A stretch of DNA of 64,000 bases from Endobugula sp965214375 (GTDB taxonomy: Bacteria; Pseudomonadota; Gammaproteobacteria; Pseudomonadales; Cellvibrionaceae), in contig OZ243947.1 in NCBI GenBank assembly GCA_965214375.1, positions 620,001 through 684,000 of the forward strand, in the 5' to 3' direction. How positions within the stretch are numbered: position 1 is the first letter of the stretch; each line of letters opens with the position of its first letter. The notes below the pieces were generated by a model. The model saw nothing but the letters and a program-made list of their open reading frames with translations. It was not told where the DNA came from and ran no database searches. Below are positions 29,160-38,767 of the stretch, piece after piece. Made by a program: the position numbers and the translations under genes.

Positions 29160-31081
29160 TTATTGTGATTTCCGAACCCTCAAATCCCATTCCGACAGCA
29201 ACCTTACTTGTTTCTCGGTATATCCTCTTTCAACCATACGAGCGACAAAATCTTCATGCTTCTTCTTGTCTTCCGCAGATGATTTCCCACCAAATGAAAT
29301 TACCGGCAGAAAATCTTATGTATTAGAAAACATTTTTTTCTCAATCACGCGACGCAATTTTTCATAGCTACTCCATATCGGATTTTTACCGTCGTTATTC
29401 GCCCGCGCACGCAGCATAAAATTAACAATTTCATTAAGAAAATCTTTTGGATTACTAATTCCAGAGGGCTTTTCTATCTTTTCTAACTCCTCATTGAGGG
29501 ATGAGCGATCAAGAAGTTCGCCGGTTTCCGGATCACGATATTCCTGATCTTGAATCCAAAAGTCCGCATAAGTAACATAGCGGTCAAAAATTTTTTGGCC
29601 GTACTCAGAATAAGATTCCAAATAGTCGGTTTGAATCTCCTTGCCAATAAAATCTACATAACGAGGCGCTAAGTGCTCTTTAATAAAGGATAAATAACGG
29701 TCCCGGGTTTCATCTTGAAACTGCTCTTGCTCTATCTGCTGCTCAAGAACATAGAGAAATGGACGGGATTGGCCGATATTTCTGTAGCATCAAAATTAAA
29801 CACCTTTGATAATATTTTGAAAGCAAAACGGGTCGATAAGCCATCCATACCTTCATCGACACCGGCAGCATCTTTATATTCCTGTAATGATTTCGCTTTA
29901 GGGTCAGTGTCTTTTAAATTTTGACCATCATATATCCCCATCTTGGAATATAAATTGGAGTTCTCCGGTACTTTAAGGCGTGATAAGGTGGCAAATTGAG
30001 CCAACACTTTTAAGGTATCGGGCGCACACGGTGAAGCAGCTAAAGAACTATGTTGTAGTAGTTTTTCATAAATATGAATTTCTTCAGACACACGCAAGCA
30101 ATAAGGCACTTTAACAATGTAAACACGGTCAATAAATGCTTCATTATTTTTGTTGTTCTTAAATGTATGCCACTCTGCCTCATTAGAATGTGCCAGCACC
30201 ACACCATCAAAGGGAATTGCTCCCACACCTTCAGTACTATTATAGTTACCTTCTTGAGTCGCTGTTAATAATGGATGCAGCACTTTAATTGGCGCCTTGA
30301 ACATTTCAACAAATTCCATCAATCCCTGATTAGCACGACAAAGCCCAACGGAGAAACTATAAGCATCGGGATCATTTTGTGGAAAGTCTTCGAGTTTAAG
30401 AATATCCACTTTACCGACCAAAGAAGAAATATCCTGATTATTTTCATCCCCAGGCTCCGTTTTAGAAACGGCTATTTGATCTAAAATGGAAGGATAGACT
30501 TTAACCACTTTAAACTGACTCATATCGCCGCCAAATTCATGAAGGCGTTTAGCGGCCCATGGTGAAATAATATTTTTTATATAACGCGGGGCAATTCCGT
30601 AATCTTCTTCTAAAATTTTTGCATCTTCTTCAGGGTCAAATAAGCCTAAAGGAGATTCAAATACTGGCGAGCCTTCTAGGCAATAAATAGGCTGTTTTTC
30701 AATCAATGATTTGAGCTTTTATGCAAGAGACGACTTACCACCGCCCACGGGTCCGAGCAGATATAGGATTTGTTTCTTTTCTTCCAAGCCCTGTGCAGCA
30801 TGTTTAAAGAAAGATACGATTTGTTGAATAGCCTCTTCCATACCATAGAACTCTTCAAATACTTTATAGCGCTTAATAATTTTATTGGAAAATATACGGC
30901 TTAGGCGGGGATCTTTGGCGGTATCGATAAACTCCGGTTCACCGATCGCTTGTAGCATTCTTTCTGCAGCAGAAGCATACACACTAGGGTCTTGTTTACA
31001 GAGTTCTAAGTACTCTTGAATAGTCATCGTTTCTTGCTGAGTGGCATCGTAACGTTGTTGATAGTGACTAAAAATGCTCAT
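29160..31081 (-). pseudogene. PrkA serine protein kinase, two TAA stops and one frameshift
   Basis: PrkA (usually about 644 residues) reads from ATG 31081: the AAA-type ATP site GPVGGGKSSLA is followed at once by TAA 30719-30721, then KLKSLIEKQPIYCL in the same frame. A frameshift lies near 29735-29750 (NPVHF, then LYVLEQQIEQEQF in the next frame). A second TAA at 29316-29318 follows KKMFSNT, and the frame continues to the normal C-terminus (RMVERGYTEKQVRLLSEW) ending at 29160. In known PrkA proteins both TAA positions are glutamate (SLAEKLK or SLAERLK, and SNTED). The first product would be only 120 residues and would lack the kinase. Confidence 0.93.
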
Positions 31082-31380
31082 GACTGTCTCCTAATGCATC
31101 AAGTGTGTTATCTATTTCAATATTTGCTCGTATATTGTGCTTTACCTTTGTTCAAACCGTTGATGGAAGAAAATAATGCGGCATATCATTACTCTCCGTC
31201 ATTTTACTGCTGTTACCTTCATACTTTTATATTAATAATAGTTCCTAGATAACTAATGCGCCAAAAATTTCGTTAGTTTTTTGACGGGTAACCGTTTTAG
31301 TATTTATTAACCAAGATACGTGCCCAATTCATGTCATTCGCCAGAATAACCTGATAGCCGCGATAGAATGGAGTAAATGA
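31082..31380. other. Intergenic region between prkA and metH
   Basis: About 300 bp with no gene that I can support. It should carry the prkA operon promoter near 31,100-31,200 on the minus strand and the end of the metH transcript. No B12-riboswitch-like structure is visible. Confidence 0.5.
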
Positions 31381-34071
31381 TTAGTAGACTAAGGTCGGTC
31401 TTAACCAACGCTCAGCGGTGTCTATATCCCACCCTTTGCGGGCAGCATAATCTTCGACCTGATCTCTAGCAATTTTTCCCAAACTGAAGTACTGAGCCTC
31501 AGGGTTAGCGAAATACCAACCACTAACAGAAGCAGCAGGATACATGGCATAGCTATCGGTCAATTGACTGCCGATAGCATTTTCGACATCCAACAACTCC
31601 CAAAGCGTGGCTTTTTCACTGTGCTCTGGGCAAGAAGGATAACCCGGTGCGGGACGAATACCCGTATAGGCCTCTTTAATCAAGGCGTCGTTATCAAGGT
31701 TTTCATCGCTGGCGTAACCCCAATACTCTTTACGAATTTTTTCGTGCATAAGCTCAGCAAAAGCTTCCGCAAAACGATCCGCAATAGCCTTAATCATAAT
31801 GGCATTATAATCGTCCAGTTTATCTTCATATTCTTTAGCGAGAGCTTCGGCACCAAAACAACCGACTGCAAATGCCCCCATATAATCACCCACACCAGAA
31901 TCTTTTGGTGCAACAAAATCTCCCAAGGAGCGATAAGGTTTCTCTGCTGGCCGTTCTGATTGCTGCCGCAAGTGATTTAATGTCGCAAGCACATGCTCAC
32001 GCTTATCGTTTTTGTAGAGCTCTGTTTGGTCACCAGCAATACTATTTGCAGGATACAAACCAATAACTGCGTGACATTGCAATAAGTCATTAGCAATAAT
32101 TTCCTGTAATTTTTGTTGGGCATCGTGAAATAGTTTCTTGGCTTCTTCACCGACGACTTTATCGGTTAAAATTTTCGGGTATTTCCCGTGCAGCTCCCAC
32201 GTCAAGAAAAAGGGTGTCCAATCAAAACGCTCTACAATGTCTGTTAATGGATAATGGTGGAAAATCTGCTGGCCTATTTTTTTTGGAACAACAGGCTTAT
32301 ACTTTGACCAATCTATGGGCATTGGACGGGTACGCGCAGTATCGAGTGTCGCAAATGTCTTTTTTGCACTTCGATTGGCATGTTGCTGCCGCACTTTTTC
32401 ATTGTCCGCTTTAATCTTATCGATAGCCGCTTGTTTATTTTCACTTAACAAGCCACTCGCTACAGGAACCGATTTGGAGGCATCCAACACATGGACTGTG
32501 ACGCCTTCATATTCCGGCTCGATTTTTACCGCCGTATGAACTTTTGATGTCGTTGCACCACCAATCATCAATGGCATATTCATATTGCGATCTTGCATCA
32601 TTTTCGCAACCGTGACCATCTCGTCAAGCGAGGGCGTAATTAAACCAGAAAGGCCAATAATATTAGCATTATGTTCAACTGCGGCATCCAGAATTTTTTC
32701 TGGTGGGACCATCACGCCCAAATCAATCACTTCATAGTTATTACACGCCAATACCACACCCACAATATTTTTACCGATATCATGTACATCGCCTTTTACC
32801 GTTGCCATGATAACAACACCGTTATTTTGGCTTTCATTACCCGAGCGTTTTTTCTCTGCTTCGATGTAAGGTAGCAAATAAGCCACGGCTTTTTTTATCA
32901 CACGCGCACTTTTTACCACTTGTGGCAAAAACATTTGACCGGCACCAAACAGATCACCCACAACGTTCATACCCACCATTAAGGGGCCTTCAATAACATG
33001 CAAAGGTTTTTCTGCTTGCTGTCGTGCTTCTTCAACATCCTCTTCAATAAATTCCGTTAAACCTTTAACTAGGGCATGAGTAATACGCTCTTGAAGGTCA
33101 CCCTCACGCCATGCCAGCTTGTCGCTTTCTTTCGTTTCCGATGCCTGCCCTTTGACTTGCTCGGCAAAATCAACCAAACGTTCGCCAGCATCTTCACGAC
33201 GATTAAGGACAACATCTTCGACAACCTCCAACAAGTCTTTGGGGATGTCATCATACACCGTGAGCATACCGGCATTAACAATTGCCATATCCAAACCATG
33301 CTGAATACCGTGATATAAAAACACAGAATGCATAGCTTCACGAACAGTATCATTACCACGAAATGAGAAAGAAACATTCGATAACCCACCTGAGATTTTC
33401 GCCCCTGGCAGATTCTCTTTAATCCATTTTGTTGCCGCAAAAAAGTCAACGGCATAGCTATCGTGGTCGCTGATGCCTGTCGCAATCGGGAAAATATTCG
33501 GATCAAAAACAATATCCTGTGGCGGAAAACCCACTTTTTCTACCAGCACATCGTATGAACGTTTACAAATATCAATACGGCGTTGATAAGTATCTGCCTG
33601 CCCTTGTTCATCAAAGGCCATGACGACAACTGCCGCCCCATAACGCTTGACCAATTTGGCATAACGAATGAACTCTTCTTCACCTTCTTTCAACGAAATA
33701 GAATTCACAATCGTTTTACCCTGCACGCACTGTAAGCCCGCCTCGATAATTTCAAATTTTGAAGAGTCAATCATGAAGGGAACACGACAAATATCGGGTT
33801 CGGCAGCCAACAGGTTTAAGTAACTACGCATAGCAGCAACACCATCCAACATGGCGTCATCCATATTGATATCAATAATCTGAGCGCCATCCTCGACTTG
33901 AACCCGAGCAATAGCAATTGCCTCGTCATACTGCTCTTCCTGAATCAGACGTGCGAATTTACGTGAACCGGTAACATTGGCTCGCTCGCCAACATTAACA
34001 AAACCGGTGGTGTCGTTAATAACCAGTGGCTCAAGGCCACAGAGAACCATATCAGGAATTTTGTTTGTCAT
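31381..34071 (-). CDS. metH: Cobalamin-dependent methionine synthase, C-terminal part (folate, B12 and activation domains)
   Basis: The 896-residue protein starts MTNKIPDMVLCGLEPLVIND and contains the pterin-binding domain (FVNVGERANVTGS, FMIDSSKFEIIEAGL), the cap and B12-binding domains with the DxHxxG cobalamin motif in GDVHDIGKNIVGVV, and the SAM-binding activation domain (GIRPAPGYPSCPEH, SVSGWYFANPEAQYF). It transfers methyl from methyltetrahydrofolate via B12. The homocysteine domain is encoded by the separate gene just upstream. The two together total about 1231 residues, like one E. coli MetH. Confidence 0.95.
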   Translation of the reverse strand: MTNKIPDMVLCGLEPLVINDTTGFVNVGERANVTGSRKFARLIQEEQYDEAIAIARVQVEDGAQIIDINMDDAMLDGVAAMRSYLNLLAAEPDICRVPFMIDSSKFEIIEAGLQCVQGKTIVNSISLKEGEEEFIRYAKLVKRYGAAVVVMAFDEQGQADTYQRRIDICKRSYDVLVEKVGFPPQDIVFDPNIFPIATGISDHDSYAVDFFAATKWIKENLPGAKISGGLSNVSFSFRGNDTVREAMHSVFLYHGIQHGLDMAIVNAGMLTVYDDIPKDLLEVVEDVVLNRREDAGERLVDFAEQVKGQASETKESDKLAWREGDLQERITHALVKGLTEFIEEDVEEARQQAEKPLHVIEGPLMVGMNVVGDLFGAGQMFLPQVVKSARVIKKAVAYLLPYIEAEKKRSGNESQNNGVVIMATVKGDVHDIGKNIVGVVLACNNYEVIDLGVMVPPEKILDAAVEHNANIIGLSGLITPSLDEMVTVAKMMQDRNMNMPLMIGGATTSKVHTAVKIEPEYEGVTVHVLDASKSVPVASGLLSENKQAAIDKIKADNEKVRQQHANRSAKKTFATLDTARTRPMPIDWSKYKPVVPKKIGQQIFHHYPLTDIVERFDWTPFFLTWELHGKYPKILTDKVVGEEAKKLFHDAQQKLQEIIANDLLQCHAVIGLYPANSIAGDQTELYKNDKREHVLATLNHLRQQSERPAEKPYRSLGDFVAPKDSGVGDYMGAFAVGCFGAEALAKEYEDKLDDYNAIMIKAIADRFAEAFAELMHEKIRKEYWGYASDENLDNDALIKEAYTGIRPAPGYPSCPEHSEKATLWELLDVENAIGSQLTDSYAMYPAASVSGWYFANPEAQYFSLGKIARDQVEDYAARKGWDIDTAERWLRPTLVY

Positions 34072-34103
34072 TTCGTCAATTATTACTTGGTGTTTACCGC
34101 TAT

Positions 34104-35111
34104 TTACGTCGAGGGGATTCTTGGTGGATACTTATCTGCCATCGCTTTTAACGCTGCGATATGTTCCGGTGTTGTGCCACAACACCCACCCAATACGTTG
34201 ACATGCCCACCTTTTACGTAAGGTTCCATAAAGGTGACCATCTCTTCGGGAGATTGATCGTACTCGCCAAATTCATTGGGCAATCCGGCATTGGGATGCG
34301 CGGATACAAACACATCCACATGACTGTCCAAACGCTGAATATATGGCAGCATATCGGTGGCACCCAGCGCACAATTCAAGCCGATGCTCAGTAAACTGCC
34401 ATGCATCATAGAGACCCAGAATGCCTCTGTTGTTTGCCCCGATAAGGTACGCCCACTGGCATCAGTAATCGTGCCAGACACCATTAAAGGAACATCACCA
34501 CGAGCATCGCGCACTTGGTCAATGGCAAATAGTGCCGCTTTGGCATTTAGCGTATCGAATACCGTCTCTACCATCAAAATGTCAGAGCCACCGTCCAATA
34601 AGGCAATAGCGGCTTCGAAATAAGACTGCCTAAGTTCATCAAATGTGACTAAGCGTTTGCCCGGGTCATTAACATCGGGTGATAATGAGGCGGTACGGTT
34701 AGTCGGGCCAATCACTCCCACAACAAAACGGGGTTGCTCCGGTGTTTTAGCCGTCCAAATATCCGCGGCCTTACGAGCACATTGCGCTGAATGATAGTTG
34801 ATGTCATACACATGCGCTTCCATTTCATAGTCTGCTTGCGCAATGGTTGTACCACTAAATGAGTTGGTTGCCGCAAAATCGGCACCCACCTCAAAATACG
34901 CCTCATGAATAGACTGAATAATCTCCGGTCGAGTCACTGCCAACAAATCATTATTGCCTTTCAACGGTAAAGAATGATCGGCATAGTAATCCCCTCGAAA
35001 ATCCTCTTCCTCAAGAACATGGCGCTGGATCATGGTACCCATAGCACCGTCTAACAGCATAATACGTTGGGAAAGAATGTCTTTTAGTGTGGCCATCGTC
35101 TGAGATGTCAT
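34104..35111 (-). CDS. Homocysteine S-methyltransferase domain of methionine synthase
   Basis: The 335-residue protein has the zinc-cysteine motifs of the Hcy domain: GLNCALGA (first Cys) and VLGGCCGTTPEHIA (the paired Cys). It starts MTSQTMATLKDILSQRIMLL then DGAMGTMIQ. It ends PRIPST-stop, 32 bp before the gene for the remaining MetH domains, with stops in between, so the split is real and not a single lesion. A separate Hcy-domain gene next to a shortened metH is known from some other proteobacteria. Confidence 0.93.
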   Translation of the reverse strand: MTSQTMATLKDILSQRIMLLDGAMGTMIQRHVLEEEDFRGDYYADHSLPLKGNNDLLAVTRPEIIQSIHEAYFEVGADFAATNSFSGTTIAQADYEMEAHVYDINYHSAQCARKAADIWTAKTPEQPRFVVGVIGPTNRTASLSPDVNDPGKRLVTFDELRQSYFEAAIALLDGGSDILMVETVFDTLNAKAALFAIDQVRDARGDVPLMVSGTITDASGRTLSGQTTEAFWVSMMHGSLLSIGLNCALGATDMLPYIQRLDSHVDVFVSAHPNAGLPNEFGEYDQSPEEMVTFMEPYVKGGHVNVLGGCCGTTPEHIAALKAMADKYPPRIPST

Positions 35112-35243
35112 TGGTTAATTTCTATACTGAATCACAAAAGGCGCTTATTCTACCTTAAGCCACTGATTTCACGAATCACTTTTTCGTGTTTTCAACGTAA
35201 ATGCTTATATTACTGACCTTGATCTGCTCAAAAAGCATGAAAG

Positions 35244-35280
35244 AGTGGTCAAACTAACAACAATACCAGTATTGACCACT
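35244..35280 (-). terminator. Possible terminator of the AsmA-like gene
   Basis: AGTGGTCAA and its complement form a 9-bp stem with a 19-base loop, about 30 bp after the stop at 35312. The trailing T content is modest (CTTTC), so this is a weak call. Confidence 0.45.
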
Positions 35281-35311
35281 TCTTAAGGCAAAGACAAGAC
35301 GATAGACAGCC

Positions 35312-36067
35312 TTATTTAAACAGTGATTTCAGCTTATCTGTCGACAAGTTTTCCTTTAGTTTCTCTTGTATCTTTTCTTTTGCCTTGGCTTTCGCCTGCT
35401 CACTGACCAGATTTTTTAATTCAGCAGATACCGCAGCTTTCATTTTAGTCATACGTTGCTGTGTGATCTGTTGCCCTGCCTGTTGTGGCGTCACCTCGGT
35501 CTTTTTATTACCAATATTGCGCACACTAAATGCAGGTAATGCAACAGAACGACCACCAAAGTTTTCCGTTTGCAAATCTATCGTTGCAGCTGAAAAGTGT
35601 ATACGCTCAATCATAATTTTGGTTTCACTGTCGTTACTGCTCGTTGTTTTGCTATTGGCGCCGCTTTTTTTAATATTATCCAGCAGCGCCTGTATATTGG
35701 TATCTTTGATATTTTTTTGCTCAGCTCGCAGCGTAGTTTCACCCACATCGACACGCTCAATCACTTTAACGGGTTCTGCAACGGTGTCTATGTCTAATGT
35801 TAAAGCAACCGATTTAGCATGAAATAACGCGTTACTCGAATATCCTTTTGGGTTAGCGATAGCTATGTTATAAATTGCGCCACCACCTTCTGTGAGTTGA
35901 ATATCAACACTGCCGACATCAACACGCGTTTGTGTCATTTCGGTGCCTGTTGATTCAATAATGTCTTCCACAAACCCGTTTAAATTACTTAAACCGTAAA
36001 AGACAACGGCAGTAATAATCAATGCCGCTAAAATAATTACACTGAGAATAATTTTCATTGTTTTCAT
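35312..36067 (-). CDS. AsmA-like periplasmic protein
   Basis: The 251-residue protein has one N-terminal membrane helix (IILSVIILAALIITAVVFYG) followed by an AsmA-type beta-rich segment (VDVGSVDIQLTEGGGAIYNI, ANPKGYSSNALF) and a C-terminal Lys/Glu-rich helix (EQAKAKAKEKIQEKLKENLS). AsmA-like proteins act at the inner membrane in envelope lipid homeostasis. It follows the interrupted coiled-coil gene at 36077 by about 10 bp, so both were one operon. Confidence 0.68.
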   Translation of the reverse strand: MKTMKIILSVIILAALIITAVVFYGLSNLNGFVEDIIESTGTEMTQTRVDVGSVDIQLTEGGGAIYNIAIANPKGYSSNALFHAKSVALTLDIDTVAEPVKVIERVDVGETTLRAEQKNIKDTNIQALLDNIKKSGANSKTTSSNDSETKIMIERIHFSAATIDLQTENFGGRSVALPAFSVRNIGNKKTEVTPQQAGQQITQQRMTKMKAAVSAELKNLVSEQAKAKAKEKIQEKLKENLSTDKLKSLFK

Positions 36068-36076
36068 ATTTTTCCC

Positions 36077-36448
36077 CTAGGTTCTCTCACCAACAACAGT
36101 TTCATTTTTTTGTTTTTGTTCATTTTCCACTTTCGGCTTAGCTTCAGTAGAGATTTTATCACGAGCTTTATCGAGCTCTTTTTCTACTTTATCAAGTAAC
36201 GCTTACCATCCTGAAATAACCGCTTTATTGGTTTCATCCAACATGCCTTCAAGTGTCTTCTTTTCTAGAGCCTCACGCTTTTTTTCTGATTGGGCCAGTA
36301 ACTTTTTGCTTTCTACCAACGCTTGTTCCAGTTGAGCGTTCTCCTGAGATAAAACCTCATATTCCTTATGGTGATTGTATATATGCCAGAGAGAAATAAT
36401 GAGTAACACCAATAAGACTTTTGTCTATAATGCCGCAGAAACCTTCAT
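36077..36448 (-). pseudogene. Membrane-anchored coiled-coil protein with two in-frame stops
   Basis: From ATG 36448, after AAAGGAGG, the frame reads MKVSAAL, then TAG (36425-36427), TKVLLVLLIISLWHIYNHH, a long helix (ENAQLEQALVESKKLLAQSE), ISGW, then TAA (36203-36205), ALLDKVEKELDKARDKIS, ending at TAG 36077. With both stops read through it is 123 residues: a short cytoplasmic N-terminus, one membrane helix and a coiled coil. Both stops fall in helix contexts where Glu or Gln is natural. The strong ribosome site is still present. Confidence 0.72.
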
Positions 36449-36780
36449 CTATTGCCTCCTTTATTCTGTAATAACGCAGCATTATGAGCGTAAAGGGGAT
36501 TTTTTTCAGTAAATTTGTATTTTATAGGGATCATGTTGTCAGAAAGGCATAATATTGCACTTTAGTGGTGCTTATTAAGCCCTTACTTTTAGGATGTCAC
36601 CAAAACGTAATAAAAAACTTTTTAAATCTGCATAAACAGGTTGATATTAAAAAACTAAGGATCTAGACTAGCCTGGTTTTCGTAAATGTTATGGCCTGTT
36701 GGTTTGTAGTTAATTAGCAATTGTGCATTAGTTTTTACGCGAAACATTAACAAGATCCATCGCAATACACAGGTTTTACT
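36449..36780. promoter_or_regulatory. Long leader of the cold-shock gene
   Basis: About 330 bp with no gene. The final 100 bp before the csp ATG is a T/A-rich leader, as in cspA-type genes whose 5' UTR acts as a thermosensor. I cannot place a cold box with confidence. Confidence 0.4.
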
Positions 36781-36990
36781 ATGTCAGAAAAACTCAACGG
36801 AACCGTAAAATGGTTCAATGAAAGCAAAGGTTACGGTTTTATTTCTCGCGATAACGGCGCAGACCTTTTCGTACACTTCAGCAATATTATTGGTGACGGC
36901 TTTAAAACACTAAAAGACGGCCAAACTGTGACCTTCACTGAAGGCACTGGTCAAAAAGGCCCTCAAGCGGAAAACGTAGAGCTGGCATAA
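36781..36990 (+). CDS. Cold-shock domain protein (CspA family)
   Basis: The 69-residue single-domain protein has both RNA-binding motifs, KWFNESKGYGFISRD (RNP1 KGYGFI) and LFVHFSNI (RNP2 VHF), typical of Csp single-stranded nucleic-acid chaperones. It is followed by a hairpin terminator. It is monocistronic. Confidence 0.95.
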   Translation: MSEKLNGTVKWFNESKGYGFISRDNGADLFVHFSNIIGDGFKTLKDGQTVTFTEGTGQKGPQAENVELA

Positions 36991-37032
36991 CCCAAGCCAA
37001 ATTTTCTCGCCACACGAAATTCCGAACAGATC

Positions 37033-37059
37033 AACCACCCTCTTTGTAGGGGGTGGTTA
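37033..37059 (+). terminator. Terminator of the cold-shock gene
   Basis: AACCACCC and GGGTGGTT form a GC-rich stem with a short loop, about 45 bp after the csp stop, followed by a T-rich stretch (ACTCTACTTTAT). Confidence 0.75.
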
Positions 37060-37168
37060 CTCTACTTTATGACACTTGAAATTCATGAAAAAACACTAGG
37101 ATTTTATTATTCATTAGTATAGAATGCGCCGCTCTTTCAATGAGTTACGGCACATTGTGAAGCAATAA

Positions 37169-37242
37169 GGCGCGGTGGCAGAGTGGTTATGCAGCGGACT
37201 GCAACTCCGTGTACGCCGGTTCGATTCCGACCCGCGCCTCCA
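37169..37242 (+). tRNA. tRNA-Cys (GCA)
   Basis: A 74-base cloverleaf starting GGCGCGGTGGCAGAGTGG, anticodon GCA in ACTGCAACT, T-loop GGTTCGATTCC and an encoded CCA. Confidence 0.96.
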
Positions 37243-37273
37243 AATAAGCCACCAATGCTTATTGACCCCCGAC

Positions 37274-37361
37274 GCCCGGGTGGTGGAATTGGTAGACACA
37301 GGAGACTTAAAATCTCCCGAGATAATATCTCGTGCCGGTTCAAGTCCGGCTCCGGGCACCA
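37274..37361 (+). tRNA. tRNA-Leu (TAA)
   Basis: An 88-base cloverleaf with a long variable arm, starting GCCCGGGTGGTGGAATTGG, anticodon TAA in CTTAAAA, T-loop GGTTCAAGTCC and an encoded CCA. The integrase gene starts 155 bp downstream, so the 3' end of this tRNA is the likely attachment site of that element. Confidence 0.96.
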
Positions 37362-37516
37362 ACAACAAATCCAGCAACCTCCTAAAAAGCACAAAAAAAC
37401 CTTATTTTTCAGCGAATTTTCGCTGTTTTACATCCACTATCATTCTATTAAGTATTGCAATATCCACGATTTTTAGTAACCCTAGATGACGGGGTTACTT
37501 AATCAGGGTTACTAAA

Positions 37517-38767
37517 ATGGCAAGAACAACCAAACCGCTCAGCGATACTGAAATCAGGCAGGCCAAGCCCAAGGCTAAAGAATACACATTAACCGATGGG
37601 GGTGGCCTATTACTGCGAATCACTCCCAATGGTGCTAAATCATGGTTTTTCAACTATTACCATCCGTTTACGAAAAAACGAAACAAGATCAGTTTTGGTA
37701 CATACCCTACCGTTAGCCTTGCCAACGCACGTAAAGAGCGCGAAAACGCCAAACAACTGTTGATAGACAATATTGACCCCAAGCACCACCGAGAAGCCCA
37801 AAAGCGATCACGAGCTAATGAATACTCAGCTACTCTATTAAATGTGTACCAGCAATGGTTAAAAGTTTGGCGTGACGGCAAAGACGAAACAACGGTCAAA
37901 AAAGCCATAAGACACATGAAGCTTTACGCTTTGCCCACACTGGGTGAATACCCCTTAAAAGAAATTACCGCGCCACTGGTTATTGAAACGCTGCGACCAT
38001 TGGAAAAGCAAAATAAACTCGAAACACTGGGGCGGGTGCGCACCAAACTTAATCAAATAATGACTTTTGCCGTAAATACAGGGGTAGTTGAGCATAATCC
38101 ATTGAGCAAAATATCAGCTGCGTTTAACAGCAATCAAACCAGCCACCAACCAGCTATTCACCCCAAAGAACTCCCTGAATTATTACAGGCTATTAAACTC
38201 GCCAATATCTATACCCCTACACGTTACTTAATACTATGGAGCCTTCATACCTTATTACGCCCTGCTGAACTGGCAGGCACACGCTGGGATGAAATAGACT
38301 TTAAAGAACGACTTTGGCATATCCCAGCCGAAAGAATGAAAGGAAAAAGACGTGATCATATTGTTCCACTGACTGATCCAGCGCTCGATATTCTTCAAAA
38401 TATGCGGCCTATCAGTGGTCATTTAGAGTATGTGTTTCCCAGTCAATCCACACAAGGCCGCCCTGCCAACAAACAAACCGTTAATCGTGTACTAAACCGC
38501 ATAGGCTACCAAGGCCGCCAAACCGCTCATGGTTTACGTAGCATTGGCTCTACTGCTCTCAATGAGCAACAATTTCCACCTGATTTGATAGAAGCTGCAT
38601 TAGCCCATATTGATAAAAATGAAGTGCGCCGTGCCTATAACCGCAGTGATTACCTGCAACAACGCCGAACTATGATGATATGGTGGAGTCATTACATAGA
38701 ACAGGCGGCCAATGGCAAGATCAATCTAACGGGTAACAAAACGCTCAGCGTTATTAGCCACGCATAA
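37517..38767 (+). CDS. P4-type tyrosine integrase
   Basis: This intact 416-residue integrase has the DUF4102 arm-binding domain (LSDTEIRQAKPKAKEYTLTD, GKSW-like GAKSWFFNY) and a C-terminal catalytic domain with R in LHTLLRPAELAG, H-x-x-R in HGLRSIGSTAL, a His in ALAHIDKNEV and the nucleophile Tyr in RRAYNRSDYL. Its place just after tRNA-Leu (TAA) fits tRNA-targeted integration. A small inverted repeat (AGTAACCC/GGGGTTACT, 37,471-37,495) and a third GGGTTACT lie just before its start and may be arm or regulatory sites. Confidence 0.93.
   Translation: MARTTKPLSDTEIRQAKPKAKEYTLTDGGGLLLRITPNGAKSWFFNYYHPFTKKRNKISFGTYPTVSLANARKERENAKQLLIDNIDPKHHREAQKRSRANEYSATLLNVYQQWLKVWRDGKDETTVKKAIRHMKLYALPTLGEYPLKEITAPLVIETLRPLEKQNKLETLGRVRTKLNQIMTFAVNTGVVEHNPLSKISAAFNSNQTSHQPAIHPKELPELLQAIKLANIYTPTRYLILWSLHTLLRPAELAGTRWDEIDFKERLWHIPAERMKGKRRDHIVPLTDPALDILQNMRPISGHLEYVFPSQSTQGRPANKQTVNRVLNRIGYQGRQTAHGLRSIGSTALNEQQFPPDLIEAALAHIDKNEVRRAYNRSDYLQQRRTMMIWWSHYIEQAANGKINLTGNKTLSVISHA

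Noticed and set aside
34071..34104. metH split as a sequencing error
   Set aside because: The gap holds stops and a new start, and both parts are domain-complete, so it is not a single indel.
35112..35311. Cobalamin riboswitch upstream of metH
   Set aside because: The 200 bp upstream lacks a B12-box-like sequence or the multi-stem layout.
37114..37489. Several open frames over tRNA-Cys and tRNA-Leu
   Set aside because: They translate tRNA sequence and are typical false gene calls.
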